Origin: Vespula vulgaris
Lineage: Eukaryota; Arthropoda; Insecta; Hymenoptera; Vespidae
NCBI RefSeq assembly: GCF_905475345.1
Contig: NC_066596.1
Span: forward strand, 5,395,001 to 5,459,000
Direction of reading: 5' to 3'
DNA: 64,000 nucleotides
Shown here: positions 52,558-63,775 of the stretch, one piece after another
How the letters are laid out: every line of letters begins with the position of its first letter
Position numbering within the stretch: the first letter of the stretch is position 1
Notes under the pieces: generated by a model
Databases searched by the model: none
Told to the model about the DNA's origin: nothing
The model's input: the letters and a program-made list of their open reading frames with translations, nothing else
Made by a program: the position numbers and the translations under genes

Positions 52558-54174
52558 CATAAATGTATATCTCATAAACCGGAAAAAAAAACCAATAAAG
52601 AGTGGAATCGAATCTTGCCAATTTAGATGATATTTCCTGAAACAGAAATTAACTATGTTTAGATAGATTAAAAATTTTGTAAATATTTCAAATTATTTTT
52701 TACTTTATTATTTTTTCATTATTATTTTGCTTTGATTTCCTGTTAACTGAAGCATCCGAAAAACCTGAAACATAAATTTTATATAATGAATTTATAATCT
52801 TTATTAATTTATTTTTATGCCATACTCTATGATAGTATGACAAACTTTAAAATATTATTTTAAATATTGTTGTTAATACCCACTGATATATAAAAGAATA
52901 TCCTGCAATATATACTCTTGAAACGTGAAAACGACATCTCTCTGTAACAGAAAATTATATAAAAGGGCATGTGTGGAAAGACAAAATTGTATCTACAATC
53001 TATGGGCAAATATTTTCATAATTTTATAAAGATTTTATAATTTAATAAATAAAAACTTTTATACATATAAATTTTGCCATAGATTGTAATGCTGAAATAA
53101 AAGAAAAAAAAAAAAAAAGTATTAAAACGGCCATAAAATTGGCATTGAATAAGTTGAATTCTCAATGCATTAGAAAACATGTTTTACATTTAAATAAAAA
53201 TATGAAAGTATAAATTAAAATATGAATAATGGATTTTATGTACAAATGCATAAAAATATATACAAATATATACAAATATATACAAATATATAGAAATAGA
53301 AAAGATAGAATTGCATAATAAATTGACAATTGTTTAATACAATTTTAGAATATATATTATAAATAATTCAAGACACGTTATGAAAAAAAGAAAAAGAATT
53401 GTGAATATTTCACAATATTGAAGAATTAGGTCGCGTTCAAAAAAAAAAAGTATACTGCACCTTGTGTCGTATCATAAAATGCATACACAATTTTGTATAC
53501 CGCCATAAACATATTCATAACGAGATTAAATATATATTTAAACAATAGATTGTATGTATCTTATATTATCACGTTTATACTAACGCGAAGTACGCAGTTA
53601 CATCATGTGTCTGATGTACATATTACATCGTTTATATATAAGACACTGTTTTATCTATTAAATTATAAAAAATATAGTAATATAATTTCACAATTTTAAA
53701 ACCATATAGTTTGTATATGTATATGAAATAGTAATGAAATATAAAATCTGAAAGAGAAAAATAAGATTATATATAAAAAATATTATACATTAAAGACAAA
53801 ATAGCTTTAATATATTCTTGCATATTATTCCTATGAATTTATTTTATCGCTACTGCTTGCTTTAACAGATCCTAATTTCCCTAACTACATCAAGTCTTAT
53901 AGATTTTTAATCAGAATAATTAGAATCTATATAAGATGATGATTATATTCATACAAGTCATAAAATGACTCTTACAATAAATGAGCCATCCTACAACTTG
54001 TGATAAGACTATGTTGGAATTGCATAAAGTATATATGTATATATAAATATATAATCATCAAAAAGTGAGTATATATATATAAAAAAGATACGGAAAGAAT
54101 TATTGATCTACTAATAGTTATATAAAAAAATTCAAAATTATTCTGAAATAAAAATCTATATAGATGCTTGAGTA
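52558..54174. other. AT-rich region without recognisable genes
   Basis: Strongly AT-rich with A-runs and an ACAAATAT short tandem at 53255-53295. I see no coding sequence. Confidence 0.65.
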
Positions 54175-54180
54175 TCCAGG

Positions 54181-54239
54181 TGCATTCCTGAATGCAAACC
54201 TGTCCCTGAACTATTATCGCCCACACTCCTGAGTGTGGG
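54181..54239. repeat. ACTCCTGAGT-family palindromes 1 and 2
   Basis: TGCATTC-CT-GAATGCA at 54181-54196 and CCCACACTC-CT-GAGTGTGGG at 54220-54239. Both arms pair fully around the central CT. Confidence 0.9.
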
Positions 54240-54520
54240 ACAGCCTTTTCATTCATTTCATTCATATACCAAGACTTATACATTTTTATTCCGTCAAATA
54301 ATTATATTTCTCTCAAATATGAATAAACAATTATTAATAATCTTTATATCATTCATTATACCTTCTTAATATTTCTTATGAAACTTTCATATATATAATA
54401 AAAATACTCCCCTCTTTCTTTCTCCTCTTTCTCTCTCATATATATACTTATTAATTCTGTTATTTTATATTCACTTGTTGATAATTTCGGAATAAAAATG
54501 TATATCCTTGACATATTTTA

Positions 54521-54536
54521 TGCACTCCTGAGTGCA
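54521..54536. repeat. ACTCCTGAGT-family palindrome 3
   Basis: TGCACTC-CT-GAGTGCA, perfect arms. Confidence 0.9.
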
Positions 54537-54834
54537 AGGCTGTTATTTTTGTATCATATCGCTCGCTTAGCAAGATTTATACATTTCTATTTAGAACGAA
54601 TCAAAATTTCTTTTCGCTCATTTGCACACTATTTAAATATAAATAAATTATTATGTTAAGAAGATTGTAATATATTCTAGATTTATTATTAGATAACTTC
54701 TGCCTCTTAAAAGAAAAATATTGTAAGGTTGATATATTTAAATATTTATCATATACTTTCCTATGTGCATTTTCATTCGCGTATTTTTGATCATTCTGAA
54801 TAAGAAATATATATCCTTACTATAATATGTTCAT

Positions 54835-54894
54835 CTGCATTCCTGAATGCAGGCATGTACTTACTGTGATCTATCATATGCACTCCTGAGTGCA
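54835..54894. repeat. ACTCCTGAGT-family palindromes 4 and 5
   Basis: CTGCATTC-CT-GAATGCAG (54835-54852) and TGCACTC-CT-GAGTGCA (54879-54894). Confidence 0.9.
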
Positions 54895-55183
54895 GGCAAG
54901 CCACTTCAATCGCTTCATTTATATACCAAGACTTATACATTTTTATTCCAACAAAATATTTATATTTCTTTCAAATATGTATGAACATTTATTAATAATC
55001 TTTGTTTCATTCATTATATCTTCTTAATGTTTCTTATGAAACTTTCACATGTATAATAAAAATACTCCCTCTTTCTCTGATATATTCTTCTGTCTCTCAT
55101 ATATATTTATTAAGTTTTTCATCTCATATTTATTTGTTGATAATTTTGGAATAAATATGTATACCCTTGACATATTTTAATAT

Positions 55184-55197
55184 GCACTCCTGAGTGC
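55184..55197. repeat. ACTCCTGAGT-family palindrome 6
   Basis: GCACTC-CT-GAGTGC, arms of six. Confidence 0.85.
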
Positions 55198-55489
55198 TGG
55201 CTGCCATTTATGTCGCTTCATTCATCTAGCAAGACTTACACATATCTTATCGGAATAATTCAAATTTTCCTTTAATTCATTTGCACCATTTAAATATCAT
55301 TCAATTATTATATATGGAATAAAATTAAATTTCAATTATTTATTGTTAGTCAAGTTTAATATCGTATAATGAAAAAAATAACACCAGAGTTCGACGTATA
55401 TTTCTTCATTAAGTATCCTTATTAGTGCATTCATTCATCTTTGATTATTCCGAATGTGAAATGTATATCCTTACTATAATTTGTTCATT

Positions 55490-55549
55490 TGCATTCCTGA
55501 ATGCAATCATGTACTTACTGTAAACCTTTCATATGCACTCCTGAGTGCA
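55490..55549. repeat. ACTCCTGAGT-family palindromes 7 and 8
   Basis: TGCATTC-CT-GAATGCA (55490-55505) and TGCACTC-CT-GAGTGCA (55534-55549). Confidence 0.9.
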
Positions 55550-55731
55550 GGCAAGCCATTTTATTCGTTTCATTTATATACCAAGACTTATACCTTTTTA
55601 TTCCAAAAAATATTTATATTTCTTTCAAATATGTATAAACATTTATTAATAATCTTTGTATCATTCGTTATATTTTCTTAATATTTCTTATGAAACTTTC
55701 ATATATGTAATAAAAATACTCTTACTTCTCC

Positions 55732-55768
<37 letters not shown>

Positions 55769-55853
55769 ATATATATTCATTAAGTCTTTCATCTCATATT
55801 CATTTGTTAATAATTTTGGAATAAAAATGTATATCCTTGACATATTTTAATAT

Positions 55854-55908
55854 GCACTCCTGAGTGCTGGCTGCCGTTTTATATATTCATCTGCATTCCT
55901 GAATGCAG
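55854..55908. repeat. ACTCCTGAGT-family palindromes 9 and 10
   Basis: GCACTC-CT-GAGTGC (55854-55867) and CTGCATTC-CT-GAATGCAG (55891-55908). Confidence 0.9.
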
Positions 55909-56125
55909 GTATTTCAATTCGTCATCAAGTCTTGTAGATTTTTAATCAGAATAACCAAAATAAATAGAATAATCGGAATAATTAGATTAATCAGATTAAT
56001 CAGAATAATCAGAATAATCAGAATTAGATTGCAAAAAGATAATGAGGGTGAGGATGGAGATGATAACGATAATGATTACCACATAAGAGTCATTTTGCAA
56101 CTCGTGGTAGAGCTGTGTGGACATT

Positions 56126-56174
56126 GAAATATGCATATATCTCGTATATATACATACACATTATGAAATTATGA
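56126..56174 (+). repeat. 49-bp dispersed repeat, copy 1
   Basis: Starts GAAATATGCATATATCTCGT and ends TTATGAAATTATGA; a clear relative lies at 59090-59138. Confidence 0.6.
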
Positions 56175-56240
56175 ACATGAAAAAATATGATTAAAATATG
56201 ATTATTCTGAATTAAAAATCAACATGCTTGGGTATCCAAA

Positions 56241-56256
56241 TGCACTCCTGAGTGCA
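56241..56256. repeat. ACTCCTGAGT-family palindrome 11
   Basis: TGCACTC-CT-GAGTGCA, outside the 655-bp repeat. Confidence 0.9.
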
Positions 56257-56334
56257 ATGCTGCTGCAGGCCACGGATGTCCACACAATATTTAACGAGCG
56301 TGACTCTATTTGTGTAACTAAAAATCTACTTCAA

Positions 56335-56670
56335 GAAAAGACTCTACTTTAAAACTTTAAAATGCAAGGACTCGACTTTAATTTAAAAAGAAAAAATGCA
56401 ATGACTCGACTTTAATTTAAAAGAGAAAATGCAATGACTCGACTTTAATTTAATAAGAAAAATGCAAGGACTCGACTTTAATTTAAAATGAAAAGAGGGA
56501 GGGCTTGACTTTAATTTGAAAAAAAAAATAAAAATAAAAATAGAAAATGCAAAGGGCTTGATTCTACTCTGAAATGAAAAACTGACTCTACTTTTAAAAA
56601 ATACAATGACTCGACTTTACTTTAAGAAAAAATTACAATGACTCTATTAATTAATAACTAACTGCAAAAG
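56335..56670 (+). repeat. Tandem repeat of about 35 bp around GACTCGACTTTAATTT
   Basis: The core ATGCAA(T/G)GACTCGACTTTA recurs about every 33-38 bases, clean from 56360 to 56490 and increasingly diverged (GGGCTTGACTTTAAT, GACTCGACTTTACTT) to 56670. Confidence 0.85.
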
Positions 56671-56679
56671 CTTGACTTT

Positions 56680-58091
56680 AATAATAATAAAAAAAAAAAT
56701 CCAAATTTTCACGAACGCGAGTGCGGAATACCGTAGCAAGGAGATGGAATGGTCCATCATCTCCATCCAGGAACAAACTACTACGAGCATAAGTGTCAAC
56801 GTGGTAAAGGGTAAAAGGGATTTTAATAAGACCACAAGCCATTAACGAAGGGTTCGACATAACGATCACCTTTGAAAAATGACTTGTAGTCGATAGTTGC
56901 CCTCTTGAGCCACAATATGTGGGGGCCTCTTCAGCACACAGCCACTTCTTGCTTCGTGCCCTAACCACTGCATTGGAGCATTCCTTACGTGCGACGCAAG
57001 ATAAGTTTACGTATCAAAAAACGCCCTACCGTTCGAAGCAACGCACCCACGAAGATTGACATACTACAGTGGTTGCTACTACAAGAATGAAATCGTCCCT
57101 AAGCTAAACCGACCTAATCCCGACCTGAGTTCACTTTACGCAACAAGACTCAAACCACTCGTGTAAACGCACGAATTGAACGAGACGCAATAGTCGCAAG
57201 CTAAAGGGTTGGGAAGTGAAAACACATTTTCGCACGCAGGTTTGTTCTGTTTTTTCTTTTTTTTTTTTTTTTCTTAACCTAACGAGCGGTAAGCGCTTGC
57301 GACGTAAAGTATCGATTTCTTCTAAATAGTATAACCACTGAAGTATGGCAAAATTCGCGAATGAATCACCCCAAACGGCACTGACGAGTCCCAACACGTA
57401 TTCTCAACTGCGTTTTCTACTCTGCCTAGGTGCGTCTCGATTTTCTAATGATCTTTATTTATTTATTTATCCGATTAAAAAAAAAATGAAAAATAAAAGT
57501 AAAATATTCGTATATAAATATTCGAATTAAACCGTAAAGCTATCCTAGCCTGTGGACGATCAATGGACTCAAAGAATCCACCAACCGTACGCAATAACAC
57601 AGGCACATTTAATCGAATGCTCCAGCAGATATAATATTCGTTCTAATCGATGAACCTATTACAAACTAATATTAACTCGTTGCACTTAAGAGATGAATAT
57701 AATTTCGGTAAAATGTCAAGATCACAGGAATTGTAATATTTCCATTTTACTTATGCAGGTATATTCTATTTCTAAATAAGAAATATATAGATAGTAAATA
57801 TTTTAAGAATCGCGAAGTGCAAGAATTAATTTAAAACTAAGTATCGAACAAATTCAAAATCCTTTGCTAAGTTCAAAAGATATGGGATGTATCTGATGTT
57901 TTCATTGGGTGCAAAGTTTTTCGAACTGTTTGATACTGACATATTGTGTGATGCAAAGTGTCAGCAAAAAATCTAAGAAAAAAAAATTAAAAAAAAAAAA
58001 ACAAAAAACAAAAAAGATAAGAAGATAAAGTTCAGCCATGCTGAAAGATCGTAAAATTTGCTGAAACGTCACAAATCCCCGAAGAAAGGAC
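56680..58091. other. Unassigned region with balanced base composition
   Basis: From 56690 to 57420 the sequence is less AT-rich than its surroundings and has a 96-codon minus-strand frame (56678-56968) containing GQLSTTSHFSKVIVMSNPSL and DGDDGPFHLLATVFRTRVRE. It may be a decayed mobile element or a gene fragment; I do not recognise it. The remainder is AT-rich. Confidence 0.4.
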
Positions 58092-58111
58092 TTCCCACTC
58101 CTGAGTGGGAA
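58092..58111. repeat. ACTCCTGAGT-family palindrome 12
   Basis: TTCCCACTC-CT-GAGTGGGAA, nine-base arms, 1.8 kb from the nearest other copy. Confidence 0.9.
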
Positions 58112-58286
58112 TCGCATCCTTACCCGGTCCTTACCTACTTAAAATTAATTGAAACATTCACTCAGAAAAGTATGCTACCTGCCTGCCTATGACCTATATT
58201 TAAAAAGTGCAAACATTCACACCAACACATACACTCCACGGTTCTCTCACACTCCACCAGGGTGCAAAAGCCTACACTAGAGAGTA

Positions 58287-58298
58287 TGCCCCGGGGCA
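58287..58298. repeat. Perfect 12-bp palindrome
   Basis: TGCCCCGGGGCA without spacer. Confidence 0.9.
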
Positions 58299-58967
58299 CC
58301 TCCGACACCCTAGTTCAACCGCGTATTTTTTCTAATATATGAGGAGTACGTACCAGTTGCTGAAATCGACTGCCAAGGCTAATGATTATTGCATGTTTGA
58401 CTAAAGCAAAAAATACTAGTACATACTAGTATACGTATAGATACTAGTAATATATACGAGTATTTAAAATTTTCCACAAAAATGTGGTAACTACTATGCA
58501 AACCGATATTAATATAATTATATATTAAATATATAATATATTTATTTAAAAGTTATCGCGAAACGATGTACAATGCACTTCCTAAAACGCACATACAAGT
58601 GCAAGGTACACCGTGCAATCACCAGCACAATGACAGTCGCTGAAAAGGAAACTTAAAACTAAATCCACACTGACCGTTTCTCACCCACACGAGTAACACC
58701 TGGGTTAAACGCATGGATGAGAACGCAGAAAGCATGGTGGGAAAGGGGTATTAGTATATTAGTGCTGAAAATCCTGAGCTAAAAAATGATTAATTTATAA
58801 TATATATATAAAAAAAATATATAAAAAAATATATAAAAATATATATATAAAAAATTTAAGCGGACTGTGACTCTAGAGTCTCTTTGCACGTCTTATTAGC
58901 AAGAGCTCAAACAAGGATGGATGATGGTAGGCGGTCACCACATATGAGTGTGACCACCACATATGGG

Positions 58968-58990
58968 TTTTACCACTAAAAGTGGTAAAA
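58968..58990. repeat. Hairpin with ten-base arms
   Basis: TTTTACCACT-AAA-AGTGGTAAAA, fully paired. Confidence 0.9.
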
Positions 58991-59089
58991 AAATAATAAG
59001 TTGCAAAAATAGTTTTGCAACCCCACCTGTATACACCGCTTAAGGGCCTTTGAGCGACCCGCGGTAGGCAGTCGTTGACATGGAGGGAT

Positions 59090-59138
59090 GAAATATGCAC
59101 ATAGCTCATATATATGCATACGCATTATGCAGTTATGA
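59090..59138 (+). repeat. 49-bp dispersed repeat, copy 2
   Basis: GAAATATGCACATAGCTCAT start, similar along its length to 56126-56174. Confidence 0.6.
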
Positions 59139-59310
59139 AATTTCATTATTAAAAAATATATAATTTTAATAAAAAACCTCGGACGACTCCTCTCATCAAA
59201 TGGCTGTTCTAATGAAAGAACGGGATTATAATCCACCACTTAACTGACAGAATCTATCCGTCGCGGAAGGGGTTTGTCTTCTTGCTCATTTGTTGGTAAA
59301 TCGATATTTT

Positions 59311-59330
59311 GAAATATCGAAATAAATCGC
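59311..59330. repeat. Palindrome with nine-base arms and two-base centre
   Basis: TCGATATTT-TG-AAATATCGA, fully paired. Confidence 0.9.
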
Positions 59331-59391
59331 GATTAAATGGACTAAGTACGAAGCAATGCATGTAACGTAAACCACGTTATATGCTTTATAC

Positions 59392-59419
59392 GAAATCGGG
59401 TAAATGAATGCCCGATTTC
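59392..59419. repeat. Hairpin with nine-base arms
   Basis: GAAATCGGG and CCCGATTTC around a ten-base loop. Confidence 0.9.
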
Positions 59420-59816
59420 ATTACTAATATCGCGAGCAAAAACGAAGAGAGAAAAAGTGCTAATAAACAGCACTGTAAATTAAACGACTTTGAAACAAGA
59501 AGACCCTGGCCTGATCTATATATATATAATAATAATAATAAAATATGCACAAGAAAATATCTAACTAAATATATAGGGACCACTCGTGAATAAAATCAAA
59601 GATTTTAATCACGGACACTTTTGCTCGTTTCGGACATGGGACGTCTACGAATACAACCAGTAACCCGTGCCGATAAGGACCTTTCATCCTCGGCATGATG
59701 GGTACCAGAGGAACTTTAAATTTTTTCACTTACTACTTAAGAAGTTCTGCGATGGCTCCAAAACACTCGTCCCCCTCGTAGGAGGTTGAATGATGTCGTG
59801 AAGTTGGTTGAAATTA

Positions 59817-59866
59817 TCGTTGAATCGTTGAATCGTTGAATCGTTGAATCGTTGAATCGATGAATC
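59817..59866 (+). repeat. GTTGAATC octamer tandem repeat
   Basis: Five GTTGAATC-type units in direct succession, the last as GATGAATC. Confidence 0.9.
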
Positions 59867-61107
59867 TGTAATACAAAAAGGTACAAAAAAAGATTAATTA
59901 TATGTTCCATATCGAACTAATATATTTATGAATGAATGAAAATGACTAAAAAGAAATATATGATTTAAACGACGAACAAGAGAAGTTACGATTGCAAGAA
60001 AGAAATATACTTACATGTAATTATATCCAGACGAAGCTTTACGTTCGTCGGTAAAGATGAAGAGGATGAATTTTTAAATTCACACTTTCGACCATTACAA
60101 TATTTATCGCAACGCAATCCTCTTCCACCGAATAGGCCGAAAGTGTGTTAATGATTCTAACAACGCGGCGAACATATAATTTTAACAAGAATATGACATC
60201 AATTCTTGTTTTGGATTTATTAACGCGACCGAGAAATTCTAAACGGCGAACAACACTGACTCTAATTCGCGATTTTATTTTATTTTATTTTTAAAGCAAC
60301 CCATTCGGTTGCAAAACAATCAAACTGTTTCGTACAAGCACTGACTCTAAGATCGCATTGCGCGCGATCTACAACTGAAGACCTGTTGAATAAAAATTGT
60401 TAAAGCAAGCTGTGGCGTTTATATTATATTAAATATTATATATTAAATACGTATTAAATAATAAAAATATGTATAAATAAATTTATATCGTATTGAATAT
60501 TATATATTAAATATTAAGTATTCAATATTAAATATCATATATCATATTATTCAAATTACATGATTTAAAATCATAAATTTATATTACATCTTTTGTATGC
60601 TACAATAATATAAAAAAAAAATGCTATTCAAAAGATGTAACTACGATACTTGTAAACTATATTTTAATAAATGAATATGTAAAAGCAAACGATCAAAATC
60701 GCGTTGTATCTATCGTTTAAAAATAGATTTGATCGCGATAGGGATATGTTTACAGAAGTATACTAATTATGTGAATACCTATAAATCAGAATAGATATAG
60801 CATTAAAGTAAAACTAGACAAGGTGTAGTAAAATTGAAATTATAATATATTTATATAATATTAATTAAACGGTTAAACGTATCTTGAAATCTTATTCTAT
60901 TTCAATTTAACTTTTATTATACTTTAATGAAATTTTTATTATTCTCGGTGCTTCTTAATATTCTCTAAATTCAATGCAAAATATGTTTCAACAAATTTTT
61001 AATAAATTACAATTTAATCAAAATTATTTTCTAATACACCGAACGTCAGCCTTTGGCCCGGTAGTGCGTACGTTGTATAATATAAAATATACGAACGTTC
61101 GCAATAC

Positions 61108-61155
61108 CGATTTCCGAATCTCACCACAAGGAGGTAGCTGCGTATGGAGATCCAC
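61108..61155 (+). repeat. 48-bp dispersed repeat with inverted arms, copy 2
   Basis: About 39 of 48 bases match the copy at 51722. ATCTC (61118-61122) pairs with GAGAT (61147-61151) around a loop of the same 24-base length; one G-C pair of copy 1 is an A-T pair here. Confidence 0.7.
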
Positions 61156-62136
61156 ATATAAATTTTGTAAAAAACATAAAATATTATATAATAAAAGTTT
61201 TGGCTATAATAGAGCATAGAAACTTATAATAAAACTAAAACAGAACATGTGAAAACGTTTAACGCAATAGATAGTTCATTAGAATTGATATCTGATTTTT
61301 TATACTAATTGAAATTAAATTAAAATTTCTTAATGATAAACTTATTTATGTATACTTATCTATGAAGAGCAGCAAGAAGTATATGAGAACTGCTATCAAA
61401 TGTGTAGATGTCCAGACAAATTGGTGATTATATTGCCCAATACGATGAATAATAACCTAAAAATATTCAAACAATTATTAATATAGAATAAAATTATATA
61501 TCTATCTATCTATATATATATATACGATATATATACGAATAAAAATTAGACAAAATTCAAAAAGATTATTAATATAGAAAAAGATTAAATAAATTTATAT
61601 ATATAAATCTATCCACATATGTGTAAATGTGAGTCGTGTATCCAACATATAATAGTATATATTGAAGTCTAATATGATATAAAATAAAATTAATAAACCG
61701 TAAATGATTAAATAAAGATTATAAAATATTATATATAATGTAAATGAGAAATTATACGAACCTGAATTAACGAAGCAGGAGCAAGTCTGAACACGTCTGG
61801 AAGGCTGCTTATACAAACGAGAACTGTGCTAAAGATAAACTAAGAAAGTCGTCTTCTCGGTCGTCCTTTGATTGTTTACATGTGTATTGTCGATACTTCC
61901 TAAATATTCCGTACAGTACAGCGTATACAAATACACATATGTATAGATATACCTATTATCACGTGCGATTGCTTTTTCTTTTGTTGCTTGCCGGAGACTC
62001 ATTTCTAAGAATTATTTGACAATTGGTGGGGGAACTCAAGCTTATTATTTATATGCTATCTTTCTTTCTTTCTCTGCCAATGTCCTATCTCTCTCTATAA
62101 AGCCTCGCTATATGTATTAAAATGAGATAAACTTAC

Positions 62137-62208
62137 CGATACGTATCGAAGAGATGTATAGACTGGTATATTCGACGTTCTGTATTGTAGCTATAGCTTC
62201 TTAGAAAT
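62137..62208 (-). CDS. Weak minus-strand exon candidate
   Basis: On the minus strand TGATTTTCAG| precedes 62208 and CG|GTAAGT follows 62137, with one open phase of 23 codons (FLRSYSYNTERRIYQSIHLF). Too short to identify; listed because the related stretch at 63660-63775 has the same layout. Confidence 0.15.
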
Positions 62209-62867
62209 CTGAAAATCAAATATCATATTACTATAAGCAAAATTAAGTGTTACGTAATATGTGTAGGGAATATCTATTGTGTGTCTGTATGTGTGTGTGT
62301 GTGTGTGTGTAACGTATGCCTATATTATATATATGGAACTGTACATACTTAATTGTATACTATATGTATACATATATGTATATATGATCTACTATATGTG
62401 TGTGTGTGTGTGTAGGATTTGTGCTGTTATGTATGTGCGCGTGTGTGTGTATGTATGATCGTATATGAAAATCGAATTTAATACAAAATATCAATCGATC
62501 ACAACTATTAATGCAAAATTATTGATCAAAGCATCATTAAAAAACGAGAGAAGTATCGATATTATGGAAATAAAACGGGAAAAGTGAAGAAAAGTGCGAC
62601 GCGAAAGCTTCTCGGGCGATGTACGAGAGGCTGATTTTATTTTCGCGAATATCTCTTAAACGCGATAATTCCCAGACTTTCGAACGCGGCCTCATAAAAA
62701 TCGCGTGTTTGGCTATCGATTGATATATTAGAAAAAAGTGTATGTTAGAAAAAATTGATTAATTACCTGTAATTATGCGGAGCGACGAAACACCGTGTTC
62801 ACATGTCACTGCGTCCAAGATGGCGATGAGACTAATGGCAAGGAAGGAAAGTAGTCCCTATAATTCG

Positions 62868-62879
62868 ATGACGTCATCA
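62868..62879. promoter_or_regulatory. Perfect CRE-type palindrome
   Basis: GATGACGTCATC, a full cAMP-response/ATF-type site with symmetric flanks, beside an AAGATGGCG motif at 62818. It could mark a promoter for a minus-strand transcript; inference only. Confidence 0.4.
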
Positions 62880-63659
62880 GAGGTACAATCGAGTCAAATC
62901 AAGTATTATATTTTTCAATGAAAAATAATAAAAAATATAATATAAGTACGTAGATAATACGATATGGATGAGAAATGTAATTAATACGAATTTTAAACAT
63001 AGATAATAATTTTCTAATGAAATAATTATATTTTCTAAAGATATAGAAACATTAAATAGATACGCACTTGTATCACAAGTACCTATATTATCTCTATGCT
63101 TTATATATTACGCGCGAAATAATGAACAATTGTTAAATCGAAATAATTCGATGATTTATGTATTTACATATATATATGTAATATGTATCTTATATGATAT
63201 GAAAAAATAATTCTTCTTTAAATATTTATTTACCACAACGAATAACTACGTCGTTTACGATCGAATTATGTATCATGTATCGATAATAAATGTGTGAATC
63301 GAGAAAGCTCGACTATCGAAAAGAAAGGAAGGAAAAAGAAATGATACATATGTACATAAGTATATAGAGAACTACATTGAAATGTATATAGGCAACGAGA
63401 AACCACGAAATACGCATTATTTTTGGACAGTACTACCAATATTATTTCTTACAAAGGACTTATATTCGAAATGAAAGCAGATGACAAAAAAAGAAAGAAA
63501 AAACACAGATCTTTTTACACACAGACAGTGCACACATGCGAAAGAATATCAAACTCGACGCAAAGCCGAGTTTTCGATCGCATTATATACAATCACGGAT
63601 TATGTTTTTTCATCTTACACAATTACTCAGGAAATATATGAAGAAAGAAGTTGGCTTAC

Positions 63660-63775
63660 CGGTAGTAGTCGTTGATCCTTCAAACAACGAACATCTTTGT
63701 AATTCTGGACCGAAAAACGATGCACTAAATTGATTCTAATTCGATTCTGTTCTATCTCGTGAAATTCTTGAAAAT
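63660..63775 (-). CDS. Weak minus-strand exon candidate
   Basis: On the minus strand ATTTTTCAG| precedes 63775 and CCG|GTAAGC follows 63660. One phase is fully open for 38 codons, beginning FQEFHEIEQNRIRINLVHRF. No family recognised. Confidence 0.2.

Larger units (their letters stand above)
54175..55910 (+). repeat. Satellite-like tandem repeat of about 655 bp, near three copies
   Basis: CCAAGACTTATACA starts at 54269, 54926 and 55581 (spacings 657 and 655). Each is followed by a long matching stretch with CTTATGAAACTTTCA, a CTCTTTCTC run, TTGTT(G/A)ATAATTT(C/T)GGAAT and a palindrome of the ACTCCTGAGT family. Copies differ by scattered substitutions and short indels. The repeat is listed from first to last palindrome. 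Confidence 0.85.
58112..61107. other. AT-rich noncoding region with many inverted repeats
   Basis: No gene recognised. It holds a 12-base palindrome (58287-58298), three hairpins (58968-58990, 59311-59330, 59392-59419), a GTTGAATC tandem repeat (59817-59866) and an extreme AT stretch (60415-60560). Confidence 0.6.

Noticed and set aside
56678..56968. 96-codon minus-strand frame, considered as a retroelement fragment
   Set aside because: No reverse transcriptase, integrase, protease or zinc-knuckle motif is visible, so I describe the region but do not call a mobile element.
58241..58330. GTTCAA-containing stretch considered as a tRNA gene
   Set aside because: No matching A box or acceptor stem. 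I saw no tRNA, rRNA or CRISPR array anywhere in the window.
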